Notes: generated by a model not told the origin, from the letters alone. A stretch of 64,000 nt of DNA from an uncultured Christensenella sp. (GCA_905193155.1 CAJJNQ010000008.1:6039-70038), one strand, 5' to 3'; positions 1 through 8,756 are shown, counted from the first letter of the stretch. Program-made: numbers and translations.

Positions 1-79
1 CCACTTCGTTGAAATTGCGCGCGCGGATTTCCGGCTCCTGCGTGGGCATGGGATTCTTTTTAAGACTCATGTTTGGCAT
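1..79 (-). CDS. nfnB: NfnB-type NADPH-dependent glutamate synthase-like subunit (5' end only)
   Basis: Only the first 26 or so codons are inside the window; the gene runs off its left edge. The N-terminus contains the stretch MPTQEPEIRARNF, which resembles the start of the GltA/NfnB flavoprotein family, where it precedes the Fe-S binding region. The start at 79 is preferred over an in-frame ATG at 70 because an AGGGGTG ribosome site at the end of nfnA lies about 10 bases upstream. It starts 5 bases after the nfnA stop, so the pair forms an operon, as usual for NfnAB electron-bifurcating NADH-dependent ferredoxin:NADP oxidoreductase. A biosynthetic glutamate synthase small subunit cannot be excluded from so short a piece. 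Confidence 0.75.
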   Translation of the reverse strand, partial: MPNMSLKKNPMPTQEPEIRARNFNEV

Positions 80-84
80 CTCGG

Positions 85-921
85 TCACACCCCTTTGAAC
101 AGATTGCAGGTTTCTTCGTATTGATGGCGCTCGAAATCTTTATACATATTCGAACGCTCCATGGCTTCGTCAAAATCCACCAGATGGCCGTCAAAATCGG
201 GACCGTCCACACAGGCAAACTTCGTCTCGCCGCCCACCGTCAACCGGCAGCCGCCGCACATACCCGTGCCGTCGATCATGATGGGGTTCATCGAAACGAC
301 GGTCTTGACGTTGTATTCCTTCGTCAGCTGGCAGACGAATTTCATCATGACCAGGGGACCGATGGCGATGACTTCGTCATATTGCTCGCCTGCGTCCAGC
401 AGGCTCTTGAGCGCGTTGGTCACAAGCCCCTTTTCGCCATAGCTGCCGTCGTCGGTCATGACCTTGCACAGGTCGGAAACAGCGCGGAATTCATCTTCCA
501 GTATCACCAGATCCTTGCTGCGGAAGCCGACGATGGCGTGTACCTCCGCGCCCTGCACGTGCAGCTTTTTAGCGATGGGGTAGGCGATGGCCGAACCCAC
601 GCCGCCGCCGATGACGGCAACTTTTTTAAGCCCTTCGGTATGACTGGCGATGCCCAGCGGTCCGACAAAATCGCGCAGGGAATCACCTTCTTCCAGATGA
701 TTGAGTTTCTCGGTCGTTGCGCCCACGATCTGGAAAATGATGGTCACGGTGCCTTTCTCGCGATCGTAATCCGCGATGGTCAGCGGAATGCGTTCGCCTG
801 CCTCGTCCACGCGCAGAATGATGAACTGACCGGGTTCGGCCTTTCGAGCGATCAGAGGCGCCTGAATGTCCATCAGCGTCACCGTAGGATTGAGTCGTTT
901 CTTGCGGATGATCTTGAACAT
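85..921 (-). CDS. nfnA: Ferredoxin:NADP reductase subunit NfnA (FAD/NAD-binding, 2Fe-2S)
   Basis: 278 residues. The N-terminal half is a flavin-binding beta barrel (RIPLTIADYD), followed by a nucleotide-binding domain with VIGGGVGSA. A cysteine cluster near the C-terminus (DGTGMCGGCR, then FACVDGPDFDG) is the 2Fe-2S site of the NfnA/SudB/PyrK-like family. With NfnB it should transfer electrons between NADH, NADPH and reduced ferredoxin in the cytoplasm. The start at 921 is chosen because GGAAGGG sits 5 bases upstream; the open frame continues to 984 but the extra 21 residues are basic and unlike the family. A dihydroorotate dehydrogenase electron-transfer subunit is an alternative, but the neighbour nfnB argues against it. 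Confidence 0.88.
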   Translation of the reverse strand: MFKIIRKKRLNPTVTLMDIQAPLIARKAEPGQFIILRVDEAGERIPLTIADYDREKGTVTIIFQIVGATTEKLNHLEEGDSLRDFVGPLGIASHTEGLKKVAVIGGGVGSAIAYPIAKKLHVQGAEVHAIVGFRSKDLVILEDEFRAVSDLCKVMTDDGSYGEKGLVTNALKSLLDAGEQYDEVIAIGPLVMMKFVCQLTKEYNVKTVVSMNPIMIDGTGMCGGCRLTVGGETKFACVDGPDFDGHLVDFDEAMERSNMYKDFERHQYEETCNLFKGV

Positions 922-1015
922 AACTGCCCTTCCCTTCCGAGGATGCTTGTTTTTATATAGGGTGCGCCGTTCCTGGCGCTTCATGCGCCTTCGCAGTGCG
1001 GATTCAGTTCACGGC

Positions 1016-1044
1016 TTGCACAGCAGCCCCGTATTAGATATAAT
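1016..1044 (+). promoter_or_regulatory. Sigma-A type promoter of the Nudix gene
   Basis: TTGCAC at 1016-1021 and TATAAT at 1039-1044, separated by 17 bases, about 22 bases before the start codon at 1066. Confidence 0.75.
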
Positions 1045-1065
1045 ATTAGCATAAGGAGTGAAAAA

Positions 1066-1626
1066 ATGGAAGAGATATTGAAAATGCTCCCGCATGACGA
1101 AACAAAGAGGATGATATTTCGCCAGTGGATTGAGCAATACGGTGAGAAATTGTTGGAACGTATGCCCGAAGGGCATTTTACTGCCTCTGGTTTTATTTTT
1201 AATCCTGAAAAAACAAAAACGTTGATGGTTTTCCACAATATTTATCAGTCTTGGGCATGGACAGGCGGTCATGCGGACGGGAAGCGTGATCTGCTTGCCG
1301 TTGCCCTGCGCGAAGCGCGGGAGGAGACCGGCGTGCAGCATATTCGTCCCATCGACGGCACGGTCTGCGCGGCGGATATCCTGCCGGTCGCAGCGCATAG
1401 CAAGAGCGGGCGGCCTATCGCGGCGCATGTGCATCTGAATGTCACCTTTGCATTGGAATGCGAGGAGGCGGACGCGCTGCGTGTCAAGCCGGATGAAAAC
1501 AGCGCGGTGGGCTGGATTCCGCTTGCAGAGCTGCCGGAAAAGATTTCACCTTCGGACGCGATGATGATTCCAATTTATGAAAAGATCATACGGAAATACG
1601 CCCCGGAATTCTACCGAGAAACCTAA
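1066..1626 (+). CDS. Nudix hydrolase
   Basis: 186 residues. A Nudix box lies at about residues 68-90 (GGHADGKRDLL then REAREETGV). Members hydrolyse nucleoside diphosphates linked to another group, using divalent metal held by the REUxEE glutamates, which are intact here. The upstream glutamate of the consensus Gx5E is replaced by arginine, which may affect specificity or rate. An AAGGAGTG ribosome site lies 5 bases before ATG, and a strong promoter precedes it, so it is a single-gene unit between two oppositely oriented operons. The substrate cannot be told from sequence. Confidence 0.88.
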   Translation: MEEILKMLPHDETKRMIFRQWIEQYGEKLLERMPEGHFTASGFIFNPEKTKTLMVFHNIYQSWAWTGGHADGKRDLLAVALREAREETGVQHIRPIDGTVCAADILPVAAHSKSGRPIAAHVHLNVTFALECEEADALRVKPDENSAVGWIPLAELPEKISPSDAMMIPIYEKIIRKYAPEFYRET

Positions 1627-1632
1627 ATAAAA

Positions 1633-1677
1633 CGCCGCGCGAACAGAAGCGAACTCTGTCCGCACGGCGAATTTTTT
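1633..1677. terminator. Bidirectional terminator between the Nudix gene and the his operon
   Basis: Interrupted stem with CGCCG at 1633-1637 pairing with CGGCG at 1665-1669, plus GCG/CGC and ACAG/CTGT inside. A run of six T follows on the plus strand (overlapping the hisFIE stop) and TTTT on the minus strand. Confidence 0.75.
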
Positions 1678-3061
1678 AGCGATGACGGTTTTCCAGCTCG
1701 GCGTAGATGTCGTCCCAGCACATTCCCTGATCGGCCAGCAGCACCGTCAGATGATACATCAGATCGGCTACCTCGAAGCTGACCTCCTCACGGCTGCGGT
1801 TCTTGGCGGCGATCAACACCTCGGCAGCCTCTTCGACCACCTTCTTGCCGATTTTGTCCACGCCCTTGTTCAGCAGCGTATTGGTGTAGGAACCTTCCTT
1901 GGGATGCGCCTTGCGGTCAAGCACCTGATCGTAGACCGATTGGATGATGCGCATGCCCATAGAGGAGGAGCGCCCGCCCGGCAGCGTCAGCAGGGGATTG
2001 AAGAAGCAGGAGTAATTGCCCGTGTGGCACGCAGCGCCCTGCTGATCCACTTTCAACAGAATCGCGTCGCCGTCGCAATCATAGCGCACCTCGCGGACGT
2101 GCTGATAGTGCCCGGAGGTTGCGCCCTTGACCCACAATTCCTGACGGCTGCGGGAGAAATAAGTCGCCAGCTTCGTGCGCAGCGTCAGGGTCAGCGATTC
2201 GCGGTTCATGTAGGCGAGCATCAGCACCGTGCCGGTCTGCGCGTCCTGCGCGATGGCGGGCACAAGCCCCTTTTCATCGAACTTGATCGCATCCAGGTCG
2301 ATCTCGTCCTTGTGCAGCACGGGAATGCCCTGTGCTTCCAGATAATCTTTGACCTGGGAAATCGTCAGTGCGCCGCTGTGGAATACGCCTGCCGCCAGCA
2401 CGCCCTTGGCGCCTGCCTTCGTCACGGCGTCTGCAAAGTGCGTAAGTTCGCCTGCGCCGCCGGAAGCAATGACCGGCAGGGAAGAGGCCTGCGCCGCGAT
2501 GCGCGTGGCTTCCAAATCATAACCCGTGCGCGCGCCGTCCTGCATGGTCGTCAACAAAATCTCGCCTGCGCCCCAGGCTTCAAGCTGCCGGATCCAGGGT
2601 TTCAGCTGTTTGCCGGAAGCCTTTTGCCCTGCATCCATGACCTCGTATTCGCCCTGTGCGTTCTTGAATACATCCACCAGCGCTGCGGTTGCGTTCACGC
2701 CGTATTTGTAGCTTACGCGGCGCACAACCTCGTCGTTGTGCAGCGCGGCGGAGCCGACGCCCACCTTGGATGCGCCTGCGGCCATCACCGCGTCCGCATC
2801 GTCCAGGCTTTTGATGCCGCCGCCCACGCACAGCGGCACCGTGCAGTGCGCCGCCGCAGCCTTGACCATGTCCAGATTGGTCTTGCGTCCCTCGGTGCTG
2901 GCGGAAATATCCAGCAGCCAGATTTCGTCCGCGCCTTCGGCACAGTAGCGCTCGATGCATTCAATCGGGTCGCCCGCGTCCTTCATGTCTTTGAAGTGTA
3001 CGCCCTTGACCACGCGGCCGTTTTGTATATCCAGGCAGAGAATGACTTTGATCGCATCCAT
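1676..3061 (-). CDS. hisF/hisIE: HisF-HisI-HisE fusion: imidazole glycerol phosphate synthase cyclase + PRA-CH + PRA-PH
   Basis: 461 residues in one frame. Residues 1-255 are HisF (TIM barrel) with the catalytic Asp in ILCLD and the second Asp in AALVDVF. About 262-360 is HisI with the zinc/metal segment YDCDGD and the ACHTG motif. About 370-461 is HisE with EVADLMYHL. The enzyme would cover phosphoribosyl-ATP pyrophosphohydrolase, phosphoribosyl-AMP cyclohydrolase and ring closure of IGP. The start at 3061 follows GGAGG by 11 bases; the longer open frame to 3301 is out-of-frame hisA DNA. The loop usually reading DRDGTxxGYD is one residue shorter here (QDGARTGYD). No hisH lies in the operon. 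HisIE fusions are common; joining HisF in front is not. Confidence 0.93.
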   Translation of the reverse strand: MDAIKVILCLDIQNGRVVKGVHFKDMKDAGDPIECIERYCAEGADEIWLLDISASTEGRKTNLDMVKAAAAHCTVPLCVGGGIKSLDDADAVMAAGASKVGVGSAALHNDEVVRRVSYKYGVNATAALVDVFKNAQGEYEVMDAGQKASGKQLKPWIRQLEAWGAGEILLTTMQDGARTGYDLEATRIAAQASSLPVIASGGAGELTHFADAVTKAGAKGVLAAGVFHSGALTISQVKDYLEAQGIPVLHKDEIDLDAIKFDEKGLVPAIAQDAQTGTVLMLAYMNRESLTLTLRTKLATYFSRSRQELWVKGATSGHYQHVREVRYDCDGDAILLKVDQQGAACHTGNYSCFFNPLLTLPGGRSSSMGMRIIQSVYDQVLDRKAHPKEGSYTNTLLNKGVDKIGKKVVEEAAEVLIAAKNRSREEVSFEVADLMYHLTVLLADQGMCWDDIYAELENRHR

Positions 3062-3066
3062 GCGGT

Positions 3067-3777
3067 TTAATCCTCCAGTTTTAAGGCTTCCGCCAGTGTG
3101 AAATTGCCGTTGTAGAGCGCTTTGCCCACAATCGCGCCCGCGCAGCCCGCATCGCGCAGCGCATAAAGATCGGAAAGCTGCCCAACGCCGCCGGAGCCGA
3201 TGATGTTCATGCCGGTCTGCTCGATCAGCTTGCGGGTCGCTTCCACATTGGGACCGGTCTGCATGCCGTCGCGGCTGATGTCGGTATAGATGATGTCGCA
3301 AATGCCGATTTGCTTCATTTTCAGTGCAAGCTCCACCGGCGTGACTTCAGATTTTTCCACCCAGCCGCGCACGGCGACCAGACCGTCCTTGGCGTCGATG
3401 CCGCAGGCGATTTTTCCGGAAAAACGCGCGCAGGCTTCTGCCGCAAGATCGGGATTTTCCAGCGCAGCCGTGCCCAGTATCACACGGGAAACGCCCATCT
3501 CGATGCGGCGCGCAATGCCTTCCATCGTGCGGATGCCGCCGCCCAGCTCCACCAGCAGCCCGGTTTTCTTGACGATCTCCTCGATTAGGGGCAGGTTCTG
3601 ACTCTCTCCGTCAAATGCGCCGTCCAAATCTACAACGTGCAGATAGGTTGCCCCCTGATCTTTCCAGTTCATCGCCGCGTTCACCGGCGCACCGTAATCG
3701 GTCACGTTGTCGGCAAGGCCTTGCACAAGGCGCACTGCACGGCCGTTTTTGATGTCAATCGCAGGATAAATCTGCAT
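3067..3777 (-). CDS. hisA: HisA, ProFAR isomerase
   Basis: 236 residues, the usual length. It isomerises ProFAR to PRFAR, the substrate of HisF. The TIM-barrel signs are [14 protein letters not shown] with the first catalytic Asp at the N-terminus, GGGIR, and TDISRDG with the second catalytic Asp in the C-terminal half. An AAGGAGGAAC ribosome site precedes ATG at 3777. The stop is 5 bases before hisFIE, so the two are translated from one transcript. In most clostridial operons hisH lies directly before hisA; here hisB comes before it. Confidence 0.95.
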   Translation of the reverse strand: MQIYPAIDIKNGRAVRLVQGLADNVTDYGAPVNAAMNWKDQGATYLHVVDLDGAFDGESQNLPLIEEIVKKTGLLVELGGGIRTMEGIARRIEMGVSRVILGTAALENPDLAAEACARFSGKIACGIDAKDGLVAVRGWVEKSEVTPVELALKMKQIGICDIIYTDISRDGMQTGPNVEATRKLIEQTGMNIIGSGGVGQLSDLYALRDAGCAGAIVGKALYNGNFTLAEALKLED

Positions 3778-3798
3778 AAGGTTCCTCCTTAAACGGTT

Positions 3799-4380
3799 TT
3801 ACAGCACGCCCTTGGTCGAGGGAACACCCTTGACGCGCGGATCAATGGCTGCTGCATCGCGCAGCGCGCGGGCAAAAGCTTTGTACATTGCCTCGATCAT
3901 GTGGTGCGTGTTGCGGCCGGTGGTTTTCAAGTGCAGCGTCAGCCCGGCTGCAACAGCGACTGCGCGGAAGAACTCTTCACATAGTTCGCTGGCATAATCG
4001 CCGCACATCGGCGCGGGCAGCTCTGCCTCGTATTCGAGATAGGGACGGCCGCTGATGTCCAGCGCGCAGAAGGAGAGGCTTTCATCCATCGGCATAAAGC
4101 ACGACCCAACGCGGCGAATGCCCTTTTTATCACCCAGCGCCTGCGCGATGGCTGCGCCGAGCACAATACCCGTGTCCTCTACCGTGTGGTGGCCGTCCAC
4201 TTCCAGATCGCCCTTGACGCGGACCGTCAGGTCAAACAAACCGTGCTTGGCGACGGCAGAGAGCATATGGTCAAAAAAGCCGATGCCGGAGTGTACGTCG
4301 GCATGGCCCTCGCCGTCGAGCTGGATCGAGACAAAAATATCCGTTTCGCCCGTTTTGCGGGCCTGTTCCCCGATGCGCAT
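3799..4380 (-). CDS. hisB: HisB, imidazoleglycerol-phosphate dehydratase
   Basis: 193 residues, only the dehydratase domain with no histidinol-phosphatase domain. Metal-binding motifs are clear: GIGFFDHML near the N-terminus, DGHHTVED, and NTHHMIEAMYKAFARAL near the C-terminus. It converts IGP to imidazole-acetol phosphate. The start at 4380 is chosen for its AAAGGAGG site; a frame extension to 4410 overlaps the end of hisD. The following transamination step (HisC) is not encoded in this operon. Confidence 0.94.
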   Translation of the reverse strand: MRIGEQARKTGETDIFVSIQLDGEGHADVHSGIGFFDHMLSAVAKHGLFDLTVRVKGDLEVDGHHTVEDTGIVLGAAIAQALGDKKGIRRVGSCFMPMDESLSFCALDISGRPYLEYEAELPAPMCGDYASELCEEFFRAVAVAAGLTLHLKTTGRNTHHMIEAMYKAFARALRDAAAIDPRVKGVPSTKGVL

Positions 4381-4393
4381 GGCGCTGCCTCCT

Positions 4394-5686
4394 TTAGTTT
4401 TCATCTTCAAAGCGAATCACAGCCGAGCGTGCGTGCGCGTCCAGATGCTCCGCCAGCGCAAAGCGCTCAATGTCGCGATAGCTCTCCTGAAGCTTTTCCC
4501 TCGAATAATACACGATAGAGGTCTTTTTGAGGAAGTCCTCCACGTTCAGCGGGGAGAAGAAGCGCGCCGTGCCGGAGGTCGGCAGCACATGGTTGGGGCC
4601 TGCAAAATAGTCGCCCAGCGGTTCGGGAGAGTAGTGCCCCACAAAGCACGCGCCCGCGTTTTCCACCTTGCCAATGTGCGAGAAAGCGTCCGCAATCGAA
4701 AGCTCCAGATGCTCCGGGGCGATGCGATTGGCCAGGTCAAACGCGGTGTCCAAATCTTCTGCCAGTAGAATTGCCCCGTTGTTTTTCAGCGATGCGGCGG
4801 CAATTTCCTGCCGAGGCAGCGCGGCAAGCTGACGGGGCAGTTCTTCCTGTACGGACTTAGCAAGCGCCTCGGACGTGGTGATGAGCATTGCCGCGGCAAT
4901 CTTGTCGTGTTCCGCCTGAGAGAGCAGGTCTGCCGCTACATAGCGGGGATTGGCCGTCTCGTCCGCGATAATCAGCACTTCGGAAGGTCCGGCAACCATG
5001 TCAATACCGACATAGCCGTAGACCGCGCGCTTGGCGTTTGCAACATAGATGTTGCCGGGGCCGACGATCTTGTCCACCGGCGCGATGGTTTCAGTGCCGA
5101 AGGCAAGCGCAGCAATTGCCTGTGCGCCGCCGACCTTATAAATTTCCTTGACGCCGCAAAGATCCGCCGCAACCAGCATGGCGGGATTGACACTGCCGTC
5201 TGCCTGCGGGGGCGTGCACATCGCGATGCGCTTGACGCCGGCCACCTTGGCGGGCAGCACGTTCATCAGCACGGAGGAGGAGAGCGGCGCGGTGCCGCCG
5301 GGGACGTATACGCCGACCTTGGCAATCGGGCGCACCAGCTGTCCCAGCGCCGAATCGGACTGAAAATCCACCCAGGTCTTTTCCAGCTGCTTTTCATGGA
5401 ACGCGATGATGTTGTCGCGGCTCTTCTTCATGGTTTCGATCAGCGCAGGATCAACCGCCTTGTAGGCTGCTTCCACCTCTTCAGGCGCAACGCGCAGACC
5501 GTCTGTCGTCAGGCTCACGCGGTCAAATTTGGCAGCGTATTCCACCAGCGCCGCATCGCCGTTTGCGCGGACGTTGGCAATAATTTCATTGACAGCGCCG
5601 GTGACGTCTTTCTGCGTGAGCTGTGAGCGTTCCAGCAGGCGCTTGGGGAGGCCTTCGCCCTTCTTGATCGGATAAATCGGTACCAT
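4394..5686 (-). CDS. hisD: HisD, histidinol dehydrogenase
   Basis: 430 residues, the normal size. It oxidises histidinol to histidine in two NAD-dependent steps. Family features include GGTAPLSSSVLM, KVGGAQAIAALA, IVGPGNIYVANAKR, DMVAGPSE with the nearby zinc ligands in LLSQAEHD, and GPNHVLPTSGTAR near the C-terminus. The start at 5686 abuts the hisG stop, with a purine-rich ribosome site in the hisG tail. It sits between hisG and hisB as in many Bacillota. Confidence 0.95.
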   Translation of the reverse strand: MVPIYPIKKGEGLPKRLLERSQLTQKDVTGAVNEIIANVRANGDAALVEYAAKFDRVSLTTDGLRVAPEEVEAAYKAVDPALIETMKKSRDNIIAFHEKQLEKTWVDFQSDSALGQLVRPIAKVGVYVPGGTAPLSSSVLMNVLPAKVAGVKRIAMCTPPQADGSVNPAMLVAADLCGVKEIYKVGGAQAIAALAFGTETIAPVDKIVGPGNIYVANAKRAVYGYVGIDMVAGPSEVLIIADETANPRYVAADLLSQAEHDKIAAAMLITTSEALAKSVQEELPRQLAALPRQEIAAASLKNNGAILLAEDLDTAFDLANRIAPEHLELSIADAFSHIGKVENAGACFVGHYSPEPLGDYFAGPNHVLPTSGTARFFSPLNVEDFLKKTSIVYYSREKLQESYRDIERFALAEHLDAHARSAVIRFEDEN

Positions 5687-6343
5687 TTATGCCTCATCCT
5701 TCCGCATTTCGATTTGCTTGCGCAGTCCGTCGATAAGGGGACGGATGCTTTTTTCCTTGGTTTTCAGACTCACGCGGTTGACCACCAGCCGCGCCGAGCA
5801 GGTGCAGATTTCCTCAATCACGGAAAGACCGTTGGCTTTGAGCGTTGCGCCGCTTTCCACGATATCGAGGATTACGTCCGAAAGCCCGATCACCGGACCA
5901 AGTTCAACCGAACCGTTGAGCTTGATGATCTCGATCGAGCTGCCGCGCGTAGCAAAAACCTGCCCTGCGATGCCGGTATATTTGGTCGCAACGCGGATAT
6001 GCGCTTTTTTGAGCGGCTCCTGCTTAGCGTAACCGCAGACGCAGATGCTGCACTTGCCGAATCCGAGATCCAGCATTTCATATAGGGGACGGTTTTCCTC
6101 CATCAGGGTGTCCTTACCCACAATGCCCACATCCGCCACGCCGTGATCGACATAGGTCGGCACGTCGCTGGGCTTGACCATGATGTAGCGGTACTTGCCA
6201 TCTGCGCTTTCAAACACCAGCTTGCGGCTCTTTTCGCGCAGGGGAGAGACGTCAATGCCCATACCTTCCATCAGCTCCATGGTCTGCTCGGCAAGCCGGC
6301 CTTTGGCCATTGCGATGGTGATTTGTTCGTTCTGCTCCGTCAT
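5687..6343 (-). CDS. hisG: HisG (short form), ATP phosphoribosyltransferase catalytic subunit
   Basis: 218 residues, matching the short HisG class that lacks the C-terminal regulatory domain and needs HisZ. Motifs are TIAMAKGRLAEQT near the start, the DVGIVGKDTLME region, and the PRPP-binding stretch DVILDIVESGATLKANGL. It catalyses the first committed step, ATP plus PRPP to phosphoribosyl-ATP. GGAGGTG within the hisZ stop region serves the ATG at 6343, 3 bases after the hisZ stop. Confidence 0.95.
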   Translation of the reverse strand: MTEQNEQITIAMAKGRLAEQTMELMEGMGIDVSPLREKSRKLVFESADGKYRYIMVKPSDVPTYVDHGVADVGIVGKDTLMEENRPLYEMLDLGFGKCSICVCGYAKQEPLKKAHIRVATKYTGIAGQVFATRGSSIEIIKLNGSVELGPVIGLSDVILDIVESGATLKANGLSVIEEICTCSARLVVNRVSLKTKEKSIRPLIDGLRKQIEMRKDEA

Positions 6344-6346
6344 CTC

Positions 6347-7522
6347 TCACACCTCCATAACCTGCTTGGCGCGCCGAGCCTGCGCCAGTGCCCGGATTGA
6401 TTTGGGATCGCTCTCGTAGCAAAGCTCTACACTCTTGCCTGTGCTGCGCAGCTCATCCGCCTTTTTCCAAGCCTTGTCCATCGCGGAATTTCCCAGCACC
6501 AGCAGCACATCCAGCGCGGCGGATTCGGGCTTAGCACCCTGGCGATCGAGGGCTTCCAGCACATGTTCGATGCCCATGGCAAATCCGACCGCGCCCAAAG
6601 GGCGACCGAACTCTGCCAGCAGACCGTCGTAGCGGCCGCCGGAGATCAGCGGCTGACCGAAGAAGGGGGAGATACCGCGGAAGATCATGCCCGTGTAATA
6701 ACCGATGGCGTGCACCATGCCCAGGTCGATGCTGACGTGCTCGCCGTATCCGCAGGCGCAGAGGATATCGTAGACCGCACGCAGGTTTTCCAGCGCCACG
6801 ATGCAGCGGGAACACGTTGTCAACTTGCCTGCGCGTTCAAACACCTCGCTGCCGCCGAAGAGCATCGGCAATTCGCGAATGCGGGAAATGACGGCTTCCG
6901 CTGCGCCGCTGCCGCGCAGCAGAAGCTCTATGGCGAGCATGTTCTTTTCTTCTACATAGCCGCGCACTGTCTCGGTCGTGGCCGCGTCCAGCCCGGCCTC
7001 CTCCATCAGCCCTTTGAAGAAATCCACCTGACCGATTTCGATCATGTAGTCCTCAAGGCCTGCCGCGCGCATCGCGTCCAGCGCCAGCATCACAACTTCG
7101 GCGTCCGCCTGCGCACCGCTCAAGCCCATCAGCTCTACACCGCCCTGTGTGAACTCGGCGCGCTTGCGGGCACTCTTGAGCGAAGGATTCGCATAGGCCG
7201 TACCCAGATAGCACAGCCGCAGCGGCAGCGCTTCCTGTGCGAGTTTGCTGCCGGCAAGGCGCGCAATCGGGATGGTGTATTCCGGCCGCATGACCAGAAT
7301 TCGTCCCTGGCTGTCAAAGGTCTTGACCATTTCCTGCTGGGAATGCGCACCCACGCCTTGCGCGAAGGTGTCGTAAAATTCCAACCCCGCAGGGCTGACT
7401 TCACGATAGCCGCAGGAGAGGAAACACCCGCGCACTGCGTTTTCCACCGCATGCTTGCGCACGCAGTCGTCCATCAAAAGATCCGTCACGTTATTGGGAA
7501 TTTGCATTTTATGATCGTTCAT
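6347..7522 (-). CDS. hisZ: HisZ, ATP phosphoribosyltransferase regulatory subunit
   Basis: 391 residues, a class II aminoacyl-tRNA-synthetase-like fold without synthetase activity. It resembles HisRS (MRPEYTIPIAR, FTQGGVELMG, YYTGMIFRGI, SGGRYDGLL) but is shorter, is the first gene of a his operon, and is followed by short HisG, with which it forms the histidine-sensitive hetero-octamer. The call as HisZ and not HisRS rests on operon position and the short HisG partner. Confidence 0.93.
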   Translation of the reverse strand: MNDHKMQIPNNVTDLLMDDCVRKHAVENAVRGCFLSCGYREVSPAGLEFYDTFAQGVGAHSQQEMVKTFDSQGRILVMRPEYTIPIARLAGSKLAQEALPLRLCYLGTAYANPSLKSARKRAEFTQGGVELMGLSGAQADAEVVMLALDAMRAAGLEDYMIEIGQVDFFKGLMEEAGLDAATTETVRGYVEEKNMLAIELLLRGSGAAEAVISRIRELPMLFGGSEVFERAGKLTTCSRCIVALENLRAVYDILCACGYGEHVSIDLGMVHAIGYYTGMIFRGISPFFGQPLISGGRYDGLLAEFGRPLGAVGFAMGIEHVLEALDRQGAKPESAALDVLLVLGNSAMDKAWKKADELRSTGKSVELCYESDPKSIRALAQARRAKQVMEV

Positions 7523-7575
7523 CCATCGTCACCGCTTTTCTAATTTATCGTGGTAAAGCAATGAAGCATATTGCC

Positions 7576-7603
7576 ATTATAGCATTTTATGCCTGATTGT
7601 CAA
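7576..7603 (-). promoter_or_regulatory. Promoter of the his operon
   Basis: On the minus strand TTGACA (7598-7603) and TATAAT (7576-7581) are separated by 16 bases, with TG upstream of the -10 (extended). It is the only strong promoter seen for hisZ through hisFIE. The leader is about 45 bases, too short for a T-box. Confidence 0.8.
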
Positions 7604-7704
7604 GTAAGCGGAAGGTTAAGCCTTCCTGATCGGCTTTTGACATAGTCTTGACCTCATATCCAAATGCAGGATCGCTTGCAAGAAAAAACATTTTAGAATA
7701 ATGC

Positions 7705-7733
7705 GTGACAAAACGGGAGATTTGTGGTATATT
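7705..7733 (+). promoter_or_regulatory. Promoter of the 65-residue orphan gene
   Basis: GTGACA at 7705-7710 and TATATT at 7728-7733 with a 17-base spacer, about 65 bases upstream of the start codon. Confidence 0.6.
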
Positions 7734-7803
7734 ATTAGTGAAAAGAGGGGCGCGAAAACGCCTGATATCTAAGCTGTTTACCGAGTTATAAGGAGGCTGC
7801 ATC

Positions 7804-8001
7804 ATGTTTGTGCGCAATATCGAATCGACTTGGGGAAATGCGACGCAGATGAATCTTCTCGACAAGCTGGTCTTCCCATATGCGGTACCCAACTGGGGGC
7901 ATGACAGCGAGATCTCCGAACTGCTCGGAGACCGTGTGAACCTTCAGAGCGAAGAGGACGAGAATTTCTACCGCAGCGAGGAATTCCTCATCAAAGCATA
8001 A
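7804..8001 (+). CDS. Small acidic protein of unknown function
   Basis: 65 residues, not recognised. It has its own promoter, an AAGGAGG ribosome site 7 bases before ATG, and a terminator 23 bases after the stop, so it is a complete single-gene unit. The protein has no membrane segment, is rich in Glu/Asp in its second half (SEEDENFYRSEEF), and carries an aromatic and proline patch (FPYAVPNW). It is divergent from the his operon. A longer open frame on the other strand across the same bases lacks such signals and is taken as a shadow. Confidence 0.75.
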   Translation: MFVRNIESTWGNATQMNLLDKLVFPYAVPNWGHDSEISELLGDRVNLQSEEDENFYRSEEFLIKA

Positions 8002-8023
8002 GCTGTCGTTACAAAAATACGTC

Positions 8024-8055
8024 AAGAGGAGCGGGGTTACCGCTCCTCTTTTTTT
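8024..8055. terminator. Terminator after the orphan gene, overlapping the next gene's stop
   Basis: Perfect 11-base stem (AAGAGGAGCGG at 8024-8034 with 8040-8050), 5-base loop, then a T run on the plus strand. The stop codon of the minus-strand gene lies in the loop, so its last codons form one arm. Confidence 0.9.
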
Positions 8056-8756
8056 CTGTGTATTCTGGAGAGCAGCCAATCCTCCAAACGGCTTCCGTAT
8101 CGAATGGAACCATATATGGCACCTGCAGCCAGCACAATCAGCACAACCCAGCCCCACGGCGGCATATTCAGTGCACCGGAACCAACCAATGCGGAAAACA
8201 CCAACCCCCAGGGACGCGTCAGCAACACCATGACGGCAAACCAGCCCCAGCTGTATCCCGTAAGCCCTGCCAGCAGGCAGAGCACATCGTCCGGAAAGAA
8301 GGGGAAGAGGAACATCAGCGCCAGCGTCATGCGCTGCTTTCCGGCCAATACGTTCAGATATTTGTCCACAACATCTGCCGGGGCCAGCTTGTTGACCAGC
8401 GGCCGGCCGCAGACGCGCCCGATGCCGAAGGCGATCAGAGAGCCGATGAGGATCGCAATCGTACTGTAGGCAAGTGCCGGTCCAAAGCCGAACATCGCGC
8501 CGCCTGCCAGCGTGGTCACGTTGCCGGGAATCGGGGCGATGATGACCTGCGCAATTTGCAGCAGCATGAAGATGGCGGGCGCCCATGCGCCAAAGCCGCC
8601 GACATATTCCTGTAAAGCCTGCGTGGACTCGAAAATTTTGAAAGCTTCCGTGTCTTTCAGTGCAAAATAAAGAATCGCCAGCAGCGCGATGATCAATACC
8701 GCTGCGAAAATGAGAATCAACGTCTTTTTCTTAGGACGCTTGGGAGAAGAGGCCAT
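8037..8756 (-). CDS. TVP38/TMEM64 (VTT domain) family membrane protein
   Basis: 239 residues with a basic N-terminus and about six hydrophobic segments (roughly 12-33, 55-75, 80-115, 145-165, 170-190, 200-220). The family signature is visible as the IPGNVTTLAGGAMFGFGPALAYS region and the later FLFPFFPDDVLCLLAG. Relatives (DedA/YdjX/YtxB) are inner-membrane proteins linked to lipid translocation or envelope maintenance; the substrate here is unknown. It starts 3 bases before the stop of the carboxypeptidase gene on the same strand, so the two are probably co-transcribed. Confidence 0.88.
   Translation of the reverse strand: MASSPKRPKKKTLILIFAAVLIIALLAILYFALKDTEAFKIFESTQALQEYVGGFGAWAPAIFMLLQIAQVIIAPIPGNVTTLAGGAMFGFGPALAYSTIAILIGSLIAFGIGRVCGRPLVNKLAPADVVDKYLNVLAGKQRMTLALMFLFPFFPDDVLCLLAGLTGYSWGWFAVMVLLTRPWGLVFSALVGSGALNMPPWGWVVLIVLAAGAIYGSIRYGSRLEDWLLSRIHRKKEER

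Noticed and set aside
1682..3070. Plus-strand open frame of 462 codons
   Set aside because: Mirror of the fused hisF-hisIE gene caused by codon bias; no start signals.
3062..3301. Upstream extension of the HisF-HisIE frame
   Set aside because: It lies over hisA in another frame, is Arg/His-rich and has no HisF similarity; HisF begins at 3061.
7523..7575. T-box leader of the his operon
   Set aside because: The leader is only about 45 bases, with no T-box sequence or specifier stems.
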